Assembly (NCBI GenBank): GCA_964544965.1
Contig: CAZJED010000052.1
Span: 1 to 7,619 of the forward strand
DNA length: 7,619 nucleotides
DNA from: UBA11869 sp964544965
GTDB lineage: Bacteria > Pseudomonadota > Gammaproteobacteria > Eutrophobiales > Eutrophobiaceae
Reading direction: 5' to 3'
Part shown: piece after piece, positions 1-6,324 of the stretch
Position numbering within the stretch: the stretch's first letter is position 1
Layout: every line of letters begins with the position of its first letter
Notes under the pieces: model-generated
The model's input: only the letters and a program-made list of their open reading frames with translations
What the model was told of the DNA's origin: nothing
Database searches by the model: none
Translations under genes and position numbers: made by a program

Positions 1-2214
1 CACTCCAAATTCTACTGCCAAAGGAGTAAAACTTTTTACATTGATATCACCCTGTAATTTTGTTTCATCTAACTTTGCATTGATATTTTTTAGAGAAAAT
101 TTAGTTTTTTCTCCTGAGAAATCAGTTTTAATTGCAATATTTTTTAGTACATCTTTATCTGATGTACTTGGGATTTTTTTATTTAAGGTTTTTAGAAATT
201 TCTTTAAATCAAAAGGAGCAATCGTTACCTGACCAGTGTAGGCTGGGTTTGTTTTAAATTTCGAGGCTTTTATTTTTCCCTTCACATCAAGCCCCAAACC
301 ACTTACCCGTAATGAATCTAAATCTAATATTTCTTTCTCGAAGTTTATTTTAGAATCCGCACGAATTTTTAATTCAACAGGTGAATTAGGAATATTTTTT
401 CCGGAAAAAATAGCAACAACTGATAACGGCTTCAATCCAATGTTACTGCTATTACCGCTGATATCAGTATTAATATCAATTGATTTCAGAACCTCTGCAA
501 TATCGGTTTGGCCAAGTGCAATTAATAGCGGTTTAGGTTTTTTACTGATAATTGAAACCCTGCCCTTCATGCTACCGCTATTTTTCTGAATATTTTTACC
601 TTTTAAATTACCACTAATACTGACTCCTAATGTATCAATACTAAGCGATGGTAAATCAATCTTCCCTAATGAAAGATCGGTATCAAAACTTGTTTTTATA
701 TTGAAACTTTTGTTTTTAAATTTACCTAAATTCTTGGATAGTTTTAAAGACTCACTATTTGCTTTTTGCATACCCTGAACAATCTGCATAATTAGAGGTA
801 AATCTGGTCCGCTAGCTTCTAATTCACCATTGAGTATTGGTGTAGCCGAATTGATCTTTTTTGCTTTTAACTTGGCACTTGTCGACATACCAAGTGCCTT
901 AATTGATAACCTTGGGATATCTGCAATTCCCGCTTTTAAATCAATATCAAAAACTGATTCAATGTTAAATAATTTAGGCGTCGAGGTAAGCCGTTTGGTA
1001 AGAGAGTTAATTTCTTTTTTGCTTGCGCCGGAGAATTGATGTGCAATTTTAATCATTGAAGGTAAATCCGGGCCGCTGGCATTTAATTTTCCTCTGACAG
1101 CCGGAGTGTCCGATCCTAAATTACGTGTGTATATTTCTGCATTAATTTTATTGCCAAAAACATTTAACGTTAATTCATCGATGTTCAGGTCTTTATTTCC
1201 TAAATCTGTATGCAGTGATGCGTTCAGATTGAATTTTTTATTTGATAACTTCCCTAACTCACTTGCTAACGGTTCTATTTCAGCAATTTTAAAAAGTTGC
1301 GGCAGGTCTTCCCCGCTAATTGAAATTTTTGAGGTAAATTCAGGATTGCCTGAAAATAAATTTGAAACTTTTGTTTGTCCCTTTATTGTAGTATCGAAAG
1401 CTGTTAAATCTAACGAATTAATCTCGGCGGTGTCCTCATCAAAATTCATTTTTATTTCAGAACTAAGTTTTAATGAAGTTTTGCCACCGGGAATTTCTTT
1501 ACCGCTAACAACCGCTTCTAGTGACATTGGCTGTAGAATTAAAATATCACCGTTATCCTCGTAGGAAAGCGTACCCGTAAACTGTATTGATGAAGATACC
1601 GCGGGTTTGGAAGCGACTATCTTAGAAGAGGCGGTAATCTCAATGGGTTTCCCTAACTTTAATTCGCCGGTATGAATATTTGTATTTGTAATATTGTACT
1701 CAACACCCTGCTGCATATCCCGCCAACGAATACTTGCATCCTTTACATCAATGCCTCCTAATATAAGTGCCGCAAAGGGTAAATTCTGATTTGTATTTTG
1801 TTTTTTATCTTCTGAACTTACTAAATCATCCCAATTATTTGCTCCCTTGGCATCTCTGGCTAAATTAACTCTCGCGCCATGCAAAACAAAGGTGTCAATT
1901 TCTAATTCTTTTCTAAGAAGCGGTAATAATTTTGCACGCGCCTTTATGGTTTTCGTTTCTAAAAATGGTGTATCGCCAAAATTAGCAGCATTACTTAAAC
2001 TGATACCCTCAACATTAACGCCCAACCAAGGATAAAAAGTTAAATTTATATCACCATTAATAGTTAAATTTCGGCCTGTTTGTTCTTTTACTTTTGCTGC
2101 AATTGTATCTTTATGATGATTTGGATCGAAATTTATTAATGTTATTGTAATAACGCCAATTGAAAGAACAAAAATAACAACAAAAACAATAACTAATCTA
2201 ATTAGTAACTTCAT
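1..2214 (-). CDS. AsmA-family envelope protein, C-terminus cut by window edge
   Basis: The frame is open for 738 codons from the ATG at 2214 to base 1 with no stop, so the protein is longer than E. coli AsmA (about 617 residues) and its end lies outside. Residues 5-27 form one hydrophobic N-terminal segment after a short basic start, as expected for an inner-membrane anchor with the rest in the periplasm. The family's N-terminal signature follows: INFDPN (27-32), then TGRNLTINGDI (46-56), YPWLGV (61-66) and LSNAANFG (73-80). Near the end, APFDLKKFL (666-674) and LDETKLQGD (715-723) match the AsmA C-terminal pattern. Between them lie repeated beta-rich modules, given as separate entries. The AsmA superfamily (AsmA, YhdP, TamB, YdbH) is known or proposed to form long grooved lipid-transfer bridges in the Gram-negative envelope; applying this here is inference. 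It follows argH by 24 bases and has only a weak ribosome site, so it is probably co-transcribed with argH. The exact paralogue is uncertain, so no symbol is given. Confidence 0.88.
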   Translation of the reverse strand, partial: MKLLIRLVIVFVVIFVLSIGVITITLINFDPNHHKDTIAAKVKEQTGRNLTINGDINLTFYPWLGVNVEGISLSNAANFGDTPFLETKTIKARAKLLPLLRKELEIDTFVLHGARVNLARDAKGANNWDDLVSSEDKKQNTNQNLPFAALILGGIDVKDASIRWRDMQQGVEYNITNTNIHTGELKLGKPIEITASSKIVASKPAVSSSIQFTGTLSYEDNGDILILQPMSLEAVVSGKEIPGGKTSLKLSSEIKMNFDEDTAEINSLDLTAFDTTIKGQTKVSNLFSGNPEFTSKISISGEDLPQLFKIAEIEPLASELGKLSNKKFNLNASLHTDLGNKDLNIDELTLNVFGNKINAEIYTRNLGSDTPAVRGKLNASGPDLPSMIKIAHQFSGASKKEINSLTKRLTSTPKLFNIESVFDIDLKAGIADIPRLSIKALGMSTSAKLKAKKINSATPILNGELEASGPDLPLIMQIVQGMQKANSESLKLSKNLGKFKNKSFNIKTSFDTDLSLGKIDLPSLSIDTLGVSISGNLKGKNIQKNSGSMKGRVSIISKKPKPLLIALGQTDIAEVLKSIDINTDISGNSSNIGLKPLSVVAIFSGKNIPNSPVELKIRADSKINFEKEILDLDSLRVSGLGLDVKGKIKASKFKTNPAYTGQVTIAPFDLKKFLKTLNKKIPSTSDKDVLKNIAIKTDFSGEKTKFSLKNINAKLDETKLQGDINVKSFTPLAVEFGV
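220..453 (-). repeat. Second copy of the duplicated AsmA module
   Basis: Residues 588-665 repeat the plan of residues 219-299: LKPLSVVAIFSGKNIP (594-609), LKIRADSKINF (615-625), LRVSGLGLDVKG (635-646) and KTNPAYTGQVTI (654-665). This copy leads directly into the C-terminal AsmA signature APFDLKKFL, whereas the first copy leads into the SGEDLP tandem array. Confidence 0.65.
550..1317 (-). repeat. Three tandem protein repeats of about 80-88 residues in the AsmA-like gene
   Basis: Three consecutive modules occupy residues 300-379 (bases 1078-1317), 380-467 (814-1077) and 468-555 (550-813). Each opens with SG(E/P)DLP followed by a helix-like stretch containing KIA, KIA or QIV. Each continues with a F-N-(I/L) strand (FNLNASLHTDL, FNIESVFDIDL, FNIKTSFDTDL) and a strand ending in LNVFG, IKALG or IDTLG. 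Each closes near a (R/N/K)G(K/E/R)(L/V) strand. The DNA is still similar at unit starts: bases 1061-1080 and 797-816 differ at 3 of 20 positions. This fits lengthening of the protein by tandem duplication, with later divergence. Confidence 0.8.
1318..1560 (-). repeat. First copy of a duplicated AsmA module flanking the tandem repeats
   Basis: Residues 219-299 carry, in order, LQPMSLEAVVSGKEIP (227-242), LKLSSEIKMNF (248-258), a LDLTAFDTTIKG strand pair (268-279) and SGNPEFTSKISI (288-299). The same order recurs at residues 588-665. Between the copies lie the three tandem modules. The match is visible by eye at protein level only. Confidence 0.65.
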
Positions 2215-2238
2215 TTAGTTTTTTACTCAGACCCTATT

Positions 2239-3624
2239 TTATATTTGCTTTTTAAGTCTTGCGATTTGTATCTTAACTTGTGCTGAGGCAGTGCCACCAA
2301 CATGGTTTCTTGTTGATATAGAACCTTTTAATTTTAAAACTGCAAATACATCATCTTTAATCAGTTCAGAATATTGCTGAAGCTCTGATAATGACAGCGC
2401 GGACAATAATTTATTATTTTTTATGGCGTATTGCACAACCTTACCTACAACCGCATGCGCGTCTCGAAATGCTAGCCCCTGAACAACTAAATAATCAGCC
2501 AAATCAGTTGCGGTTGTGTAGCCTTGTTCAGCAGCTGCTAACATAGATTCATGTCTTACAGTAATCGTTGGGATTAAACCGGCATAAGCCGTTAAACACA
2601 TTTTTACTGTATCAACAGCATCAAATAAACCTTCTTTATCCTCCTGATTATCTCGATTATAAGCGAGTGGTTGTGCCTTCATTATAGTTAGTAGCGCAAA
2701 TAAATTGCCGTAAACACGGCCTGTCTTACCTCGAACAAGTTCAGGTATATCTGGATTTTTCTTTTGCGGCATAATAGATGAACCGGTACACCATGCGTCA
2801 TCCAGATCAATAAATTGATTTACCTGTGACATCCATTGCACAAGTTCCTCAGAAAATCTGGATAAGTGCATTACAATAAGACTCGCACATGACAGAAATT
2901 CGATTACAAAATCGCGATCACTTACCGCGTCTAATGAATTCTGCGTCAGCTCATCAAAACCTAAAAGCTCTGCCACATAATTTCTGTCAATAGGGAAAGT
3001 TGTACCGGCTAATGCTGCTGAACCTAAGGGAAGCACATTAACTCTTTTACGACAATCCTGTAAACGTGAACGGTCTCGTAATAACATTTCAACCCAAGCT
3101 AAAAGATGATGGCCGAAAGTAACCGGTTGCGCAGACTGCATATGCGTCAGTCCCGGCATAATAGTATCGTGATGTTCATCAGCAAGTGCTATGAGTGCTG
3201 TCATCACCTGATTAATTTTCAACACAACATCATCGATTTCATCGCGAAGATAAAGACGCATATCCGTTGCAATTTGATCGTTTCTTGAGCGTGCAGTATG
3301 TAATTTTTTACCAGTCTCACCAATGCGTTCAACTAAAACGCTTTCAATATTCATATGCACATCTTCAAGATCCGTTAACCACTTAAACTGATTAGAGGCT
3401 ATCTCTTCTTCGATTTGTTTTAGGCCGGCTACAATTACATCGCATTCTTTGTTGCTGATAATTTTTGTTTTTGCCAGCATCTTGGCATGTGCAATTGAAG
3501 CGGCAATATCATAGTGTGCTAAGCGTTGATCATATGAGACTGACTCAGTAAATTGTTCGACGAATTCATCGGTCGGTGCGGTGAATCTTCCGCCCCAGGG
3601 TTTTTTTGTCTTATCAGAAGTCAT
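2239..3624 (-). CDS. argH: Argininosuccinate lyase
   Basis: This 461-residue protein has the usual length for ArgH. It cleaves argininosuccinate to arginine and fumarate, the last step of arginine synthesis, as a cytoplasmic homotetramer. It opens with KPWGGRF (8-14), typical of the family. It then shows HTARSRNDQ (109-117), the MPGLTHMQ block (156-163) holding the catalytic histidine (His161), and the fumarase/aspartase superfamily signature GSSIMPQKKNP (281-291). By family comparison, Ser282 is the catalytic base on the mobile loop, with Lys288 and Asn290 binding substrate. All are intact, so the enzyme should be active. The ATG at 3624 gives the expected N-terminus, but only a weak Shine-Dalgarno match (TAAG) lies before it. 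It is third in the rsmE-gshA-argH-asmA run, 50 bases after gshA, the largest gap in the run. No other arginine gene is in the window. Confidence 0.97.
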   Translation of the reverse strand: MTSDKTKKPWGGRFTAPTDEFVEQFTESVSYDQRLAHYDIAASIAHAKMLAKTKIISNKECDVIVAGLKQIEEEIASNQFKWLTDLEDVHMNIESVLVERIGETGKKLHTARSRNDQIATDMRLYLRDEIDDVVLKINQVMTALIALADEHHDTIMPGLTHMQSAQPVTFGHHLLAWVEMLLRDRSRLQDCRKRVNVLPLGSAALAGTTFPIDRNYVAELLGFDELTQNSLDAVSDRDFVIEFLSCASLIVMHLSRFSEELVQWMSQVNQFIDLDDAWCTGSSIMPQKKNPDIPELVRGKTGRVYGNLFALLTIMKAQPLAYNRDNQEDKEGLFDAVDTVKMCLTAYAGLIPTITVRHESMLAAAEQGYTTATDLADYLVVQGLAFRDAHAVVGKVVQYAIKNNKLLSALSLSELQQYSELIKDDVFAVLKLKGSISTRNHVGGTASAQVKIQIARLKKQI

Positions 3625-3654
3625 GTCTTAGTGTGATAGTAATATTTCAAATTA

Positions 3655-3682
3655 GTTAATAGTATAGCCTAAGCTCAGCTTA
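3655..3682 (-). promoter_or_regulatory. Weak candidate internal promoter and short dyad before argH
   Basis: On the minus strand the gshA-argH gap contains TATACT (bases 3666 to 3661), one mismatch from a consensus -10 box and placed for a leader of roughly 30 bases to the argH ATG. I see no good -35 box at the right distance. A short perfect dyad, TAAGCT-C-AGCTTA (3670-3682), overlaps the gshA stop codon. Its one-base loop rules out a normal RNA hairpin, so if it matters it would be as a DNA-binding site. Both could be chance. Confidence 0.25.
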
Positions 3683-4973
3683 ACGCATTCGTGATTTCAT
3701 GAGCTGCAGCGAGTAGAGCCAAACGACTTATAACGCCATAGGTGTAAAAGCGATTTTGATGGCAATCCACTTCTAAATTAAGGTCCGGGGTATTACAGCA
3801 ATCAAGAAATGCCAGCGGTTCAAAACGCATCCCCGGGGTATTCAGATTCTGACTTGTGGTACGTTTCCCATGCACACGATAAAAGCCACCCACCACCTGA
3901 CGGTCCACCATATAAACCACCGGCTCAGCCACTGTCTCATCATCGCCCCAGGTTTCATGCGTATACACGCCCTCCTGAATAATCACCTGACTTACCTTTT
4001 GCCCTTCTTTCGTTGTTGCCATGCGTGTTCGTTCCTTACGGTTTAATTCGGATATTTCATCCTGACTTCGTATGGACATCACACCCATACCATAAGTTCC
4101 TGCATCCGCTTTTACCATCACAAAAGGGGGATTCTCTACATCATACTCGCGGTATTTAACATTGATGGCTTCCAATAATGATTTTACGTTGCTTGAAAGA
4201 CAATCAACCCCCTCATGTTTCATAAAATCCACCTTACCGCAATTACGAAACATAGGGTCAATCAGCCAGGGGTCAATATCAACTAATTCTGCAAACTCCC
4301 TTGCAACTTTTTGATAAAAATTAAAATGGCCGGATTTAAGGCGAGATGACCAGCCCAAGCTTGTAGGTGGTGTTATTTTTTGTTCAATATTCTTAAAAAT
4401 ATCAGGCTCCCCTCTGGCGAGGTCATTATTAAGAAGTATTAGATCAGGATTAAAATCACTTACTAATAAACGATTCTCATCTCGCCTGACCGGTTCTAAT
4501 AAAATTGTTTTAGAAGAATTAAGTTCGATACGTACCGGCTTGCTAACATCATCAATCAGAGTGCCGATTCGTACTTCAAATCCTGCCTTTTCGATAATTG
4601 ATTGAAGACTGGCGATATTCTCCATATAAAATAAATTACGCGTATGGTTTTCAGGAATAATTAGGATTTTATCAACTGACAATCCGGTATGCTCAACAGC
4701 CATCTGCACAGCATGGATACATAGTGATTCGAATGACGGATTGAGATTATTAAATCCTGATGGAAATAAATTGGTGTCAACAGGGGCAATTTTATAACCG
4801 GCATTTCGTATATCCACGGAGGCATAGAAAGGCACCCGTACCTCTCGCCAAGCATTTCTAAACCATGATTCAATTGCTGTTTGATTATTTAATATTACGC
4901 GCTCTAAATTCTCTAAAGGGCCTGTTAGTGCCGTTGTTAGATGAGGGACGATTAAATTTTGATTTACCGTCAT
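3675..4973 (-). CDS. gshA: Glutamate-cysteine ligase, Acidithiobacillus-type (GshA family)
   Basis: This 432-residue protein belongs to the glutamate-cysteine ligase family first defined in Acidithiobacillus (Pfam GshA; TIGRFAM ferrooxidans type). That family is unrelated in sequence to E. coli GshA. It joins glutamate and cysteine with ATP to give gamma-glutamylcysteine, the first step of glutathione synthesis. Family-like blocks are VPHLTTALTGPL (9-20), SVDIRNAGYKIAPVDTNLFP (52-71) and the ATP-grasp-like nucleotide site FVMVKADAGTYGMGVMS (284-300), with Lys288 and a glycine-rich turn. Further blocks are VIIQEGV (330-336), AEPVVYMVDRQVVGG (349-363) and NLNTPGMRFEPLA (376-388). The ATG at 4973 lies four bases after the rsmE stop. 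The nearest G-rich stretch, inside the rsmE 3' end, is about 14 bases upstream, so initiation probably relies on coupling to rsmE translation. Base composition is visibly richer in G+C than in its neighbours. The next enzyme, GshB, is not in the window. Confidence 0.93.
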   Translation of the reverse strand: MTVNQNLIVPHLTTALTGPLENLERVILNNQTAIESWFRNAWREVRVPFYASVDIRNAGYKIAPVDTNLFPSGFNNLNPSFESLCIHAVQMAVEHTGLSVDKILIIPENHTRNLFYMENIASLQSIIEKAGFEVRIGTLIDDVSKPVRIELNSSKTILLEPVRRDENRLLVSDFNPDLILLNNDLARGEPDIFKNIEQKITPPTSLGWSSRLKSGHFNFYQKVAREFAELVDIDPWLIDPMFRNCGKVDFMKHEGVDCLSSNVKSLLEAINVKYREYDVENPPFVMVKADAGTYGMGVMSIRSQDEISELNRKERTRMATTKEGQKVSQVIIQEGVYTHETWGDDETVAEPVVYMVDRQVVGGFYRVHGKRTTSQNLNTPGMRFEPLAFLDCCNTPDLNLEVDCHQNRFYTYGVISRLALLAAAHEITNALS

Positions 4974-4977
4974 GTGG

Positions 4978-5709
4978 CTAATTTAAATCCCCCCACAATT
5001 GTTGCGCATTACTTACACTGCAAGCTACTGCTGTCTCGGTTCTGAGTATTCTAGGCCCCAAACTAACAGGAATATAATTACTATCTAAAGCTTTTTGAAA
5101 CTCTAAGTCGCTAAAACCGCCCTCCGCGCCAATCATGAGTGTTAATTTGTTGTCTTGAAGATTAATTTTTGACATGGTTTGTTCAGCGCCCGGGTGGATG
5201 ATAAGTTTTGTTGCAATACTCTCTGAATTTATCCACTCATTAAATGTTACCGGACTTTGCAGTTCCGCTAACCTGTTTCGACCACTTTGTTCGGCAGCCC
5301 CAATAATTATTTTCGTCCAATGCAAAAGTTTATTGTCTATTCTGTTATCGGTTAACTTTACATTACCAAATTCAGATATAATAGGAATTATCGCTGTAAC
5401 ACCAAGTTCAACAGCCTTTTGTATCGAAAAATCCATGTGTGAACCCCGCGAGACCGCCAAACATAAAGTGATAGCTAATGGCGACTCATTTTTTAATTGA
5501 CCAACATCTTTAACTTGTACTCGAACAACCTTCTTTGTTACTTCTGTAATTTCAGCTTTAAATTCCAATCCTGAATTGTTAAATAATTTTATTTGATCGC
5601 CAACACGCAGCCTGAGGACATGCTGGATGTGATGTGCTTTGTCTTCTGGTAGAGAAATGGTTGCGGTAGATACAACCTTTTGGTTGATAAAAATTCTTGG
5701 AATTCGCAT
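4978..5709 (-). CDS. rsmE: 16S rRNA (uracil1498-N3)-methyltransferase
   Basis: This 243-residue SPOUT-class enzyme uses S-adenosylmethionine to methylate N3 of U1498 in 16S rRNA of the assembled 30S subunit. The N-terminal PUA-like domain starts MRIPRIFINQ and includes HVLRLRVGD (30-38). The C-terminal knotted SAM-binding domain has SRGSHMDFSIQKAVELGV (87-104), EQSGRN (140-145), IGAEGGFS (193-200) and LGPRILRTETA (217-227), aligning throughout with E. coli RsmE. I chose the ATG at 5709: the reading frame extends 24 codons further to 5781, but RsmE proteins begin MRIPR and an AGGA site sits before this ATG. One oddity is SEF at 112-114, where the family normally has SER. The gene is first in the rsmE-gshA-argH-asmA run and divergent from the TerB-like gene. 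Confidence 0.95.
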   Translation of the reverse strand: MRIPRIFINQKVVSTATISLPEDKAHHIQHVLRLRVGDQIKLFNNSGLEFKAEITEVTKKVVRVQVKDVGQLKNESPLAITLCLAVSRGSHMDFSIQKAVELGVTAIIPIISEFGNVKLTDNRIDNKLLHWTKIIIGAAEQSGRNRLAELQSPVTFNEWINSESIATKLIIHPGAEQTMSKINLQDNKLTLMIGAEGGFSDLEFQKALDSNYIPVSLGPRILRTETAVACSVSNAQQLWGDLN

Positions 5710-5720
5710 TATATATGTTG

Positions 5721-5724
5721 TCCT
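5721..5724 (-). promoter_or_regulatory. rsmE: Shine-Dalgarno site that sets the rsmE start
   Basis: Minus-strand AGGA ends 11 bases before the ATG at 5709. The spacing is a little long but usable. The alternative ATG at 5781 has no comparable site, which favours the shorter protein. Confidence 0.6.
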
Positions 5725-5774
5725 GCTCTTTAAATATTCAAAATTAAATATAGAGCCTTTATTAGAATGATAAA

Positions 5775-5804
5775 TTGTCAATGAATCTTTTAATTTATTA
5801 TACT
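5775..5804 (+). promoter_or_regulatory. Candidate sigma70 promoter for the TerB-like gene
   Basis: TTGTCA (5775-5780) and TATACT (5799-5804) each differ from consensus at one base and are 18 bases apart. Transcription would start near 5811 and give a leader of about 38 bases. The -10 box overlaps that of the opposing rsmE candidate promoter. Confidence 0.5.
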
Positions 5805-5827
5805 TAAATTCATTTTAAAGTTGACAA
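5797..5827 (-). promoter_or_regulatory. Candidate sigma70 promoter for the rsmE operon
   Basis: On the minus strand a perfect TATAAT (5802 to 5797) follows TTGTCA (5827 to 5822) with a 19-base spacer, longer than the ideal 17. Transcription would start near 5790, leaving a leader of about 80 bases before the rsmE ATG. The -10 box shares bases 5799-5802 with the plus-strand candidate, so polymerase could hold only one at a time. Confidence 0.45.
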
Positions 5828-5848
5828 TAATTTAAATAATAAAATTCT

Positions 5849-6307
5849 ATGATCAAAAGCTTAAAATCCTATTTAGATAATCTCTTACAAGAATCTCCGG
5901 ATAATAATATATCTCATAAGAGTAAAATAGAATTAGCTACAGCTGTGCTGATGATTGAAATAAGTTTAGCCGATGAAAATATTGGAGATGAAGAATACAA
6001 CACTATAAAAAATATATTGTTAGAACAATTTACCCTGAACAAAATACAAATTGATGAACTCATCTCCTCAGCAAAAAATGAAGTTGATCATGCAGTATCT
6101 TTACATGAATTCTCAGAAATAATAAATAATGAACTTTCGGCAACAGAAAAAGTTAATATTATTGAAAACCTTTGGTGTGTGGCTTATGCCGATGCCTATC
6201 TCCATAAATATGAAGAATATTATATTAGAAAAATTGCAGATTTATTACACGTCTCTCATTCTGATTATATAAAAACTAAATTAAAAGCTGAAAAGCGAAT
6301 TGAGTAA
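5849..6307 (+). CDS. TerB-fold protein of unknown function
   Basis: This 152-residue, largely helical, acidic protein has no signal peptide or membrane segment, so it should be cytoplasmic. It resembles the TerB-like family (COG4103 type), whose fold has two similar helical halves carrying acidic residues. Here the halves are around AVLMIEISLADENIGDEEY (32-50) and NLWCVAYADAYLHKYEEYY (107-125). Candidate metal ligands are Asp42, Glu43, Glu48 and Glu49 in the first half and Asp115, His119, Glu122 and Glu123 in the second. Stand-alone members are common in Proteobacteria and have no agreed role; no other ter gene is present, so tellurite resistance should not be assumed. The ATG at 5849 is the first possible start because an in-frame TAA lies 9 bases upstream. 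No Shine-Dalgarno sequence precedes it. The gene is clearly more AT-rich than its neighbours. It diverges from rsmE and converges on metF. Confidence 0.82.
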   Translation: MIKSLKSYLDNLLQESPDNNISHKSKIELATAVLMIEISLADENIGDEEYNTIKNILLEQFTLNKIQIDELISSAKNEVDHAVSLHEFSEIINNELSATEKVNIIENLWCVAYADAYLHKYEEYYIRKIADLLHVSHSDYIKTKLKAEKRIE

Positions 6308-6324
6308 TACGTAATTATAATTTT

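Larger units (their letters stand above)
5774..5828. repeat. Inverted repeat spanning the divergent promoter candidates
   Basis: ATTGTCAA (5774-5781) and TTGACAAT (5821-5828) are exact reverse complements centred on about base 5801, the overlap of the two -10 boxes. A second, inner pair, AATGAAT (5780-5786) and ATTCATT (5808-5814), has a slightly different centre. In a 139-base spacer this rich in A and T, one 8-base pair could arise by chance; the coincidence with the -35 boxes is what makes it notable. Confidence 0.45.

Noticed and set aside
1106..1564. A 152-codon open frame on the plus strand
   Set aside because: It lies wholly inside the AsmA-like gene on the other strand. That gene has a clear family signature and repeats, and the plus-strand translation shows no recognisable motif. 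The same holds for plus-strand frames at 41-232, 830-1039 and 1847-2035.
5174..5500. A 108-codon plus-strand frame
   Set aside because: It is antisense to the conserved SPOUT domain of rsmE and shows no family motif. Other short frames inside argH, gshA, metF and ahcY were left out for the same reason.
5710..5781. A 24-residue N-terminal extension of RsmE from an ATG at 5781
   Set aside because: The family begins MRIPR, an AGGA site precedes the ATG at 5709, and the extension overlaps the candidate promoter region.
5821..5849. Promoter made of the perfect TTGACA at 5821 and TTCTAT at 5844
   Set aside because: Its -10 box would overlap the start codon and transcription would begin inside the TerB-like gene. 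The other possible -10, TAAAAT at 5840, is only 13 bases away. The same TTGACA is better explained as the complement of the opposing -35 box.
5849..6307. Tellurite-resistance determinant
   Set aside because: TerB-fold proteins occur widely without this role, and no other ter gene is in the window.
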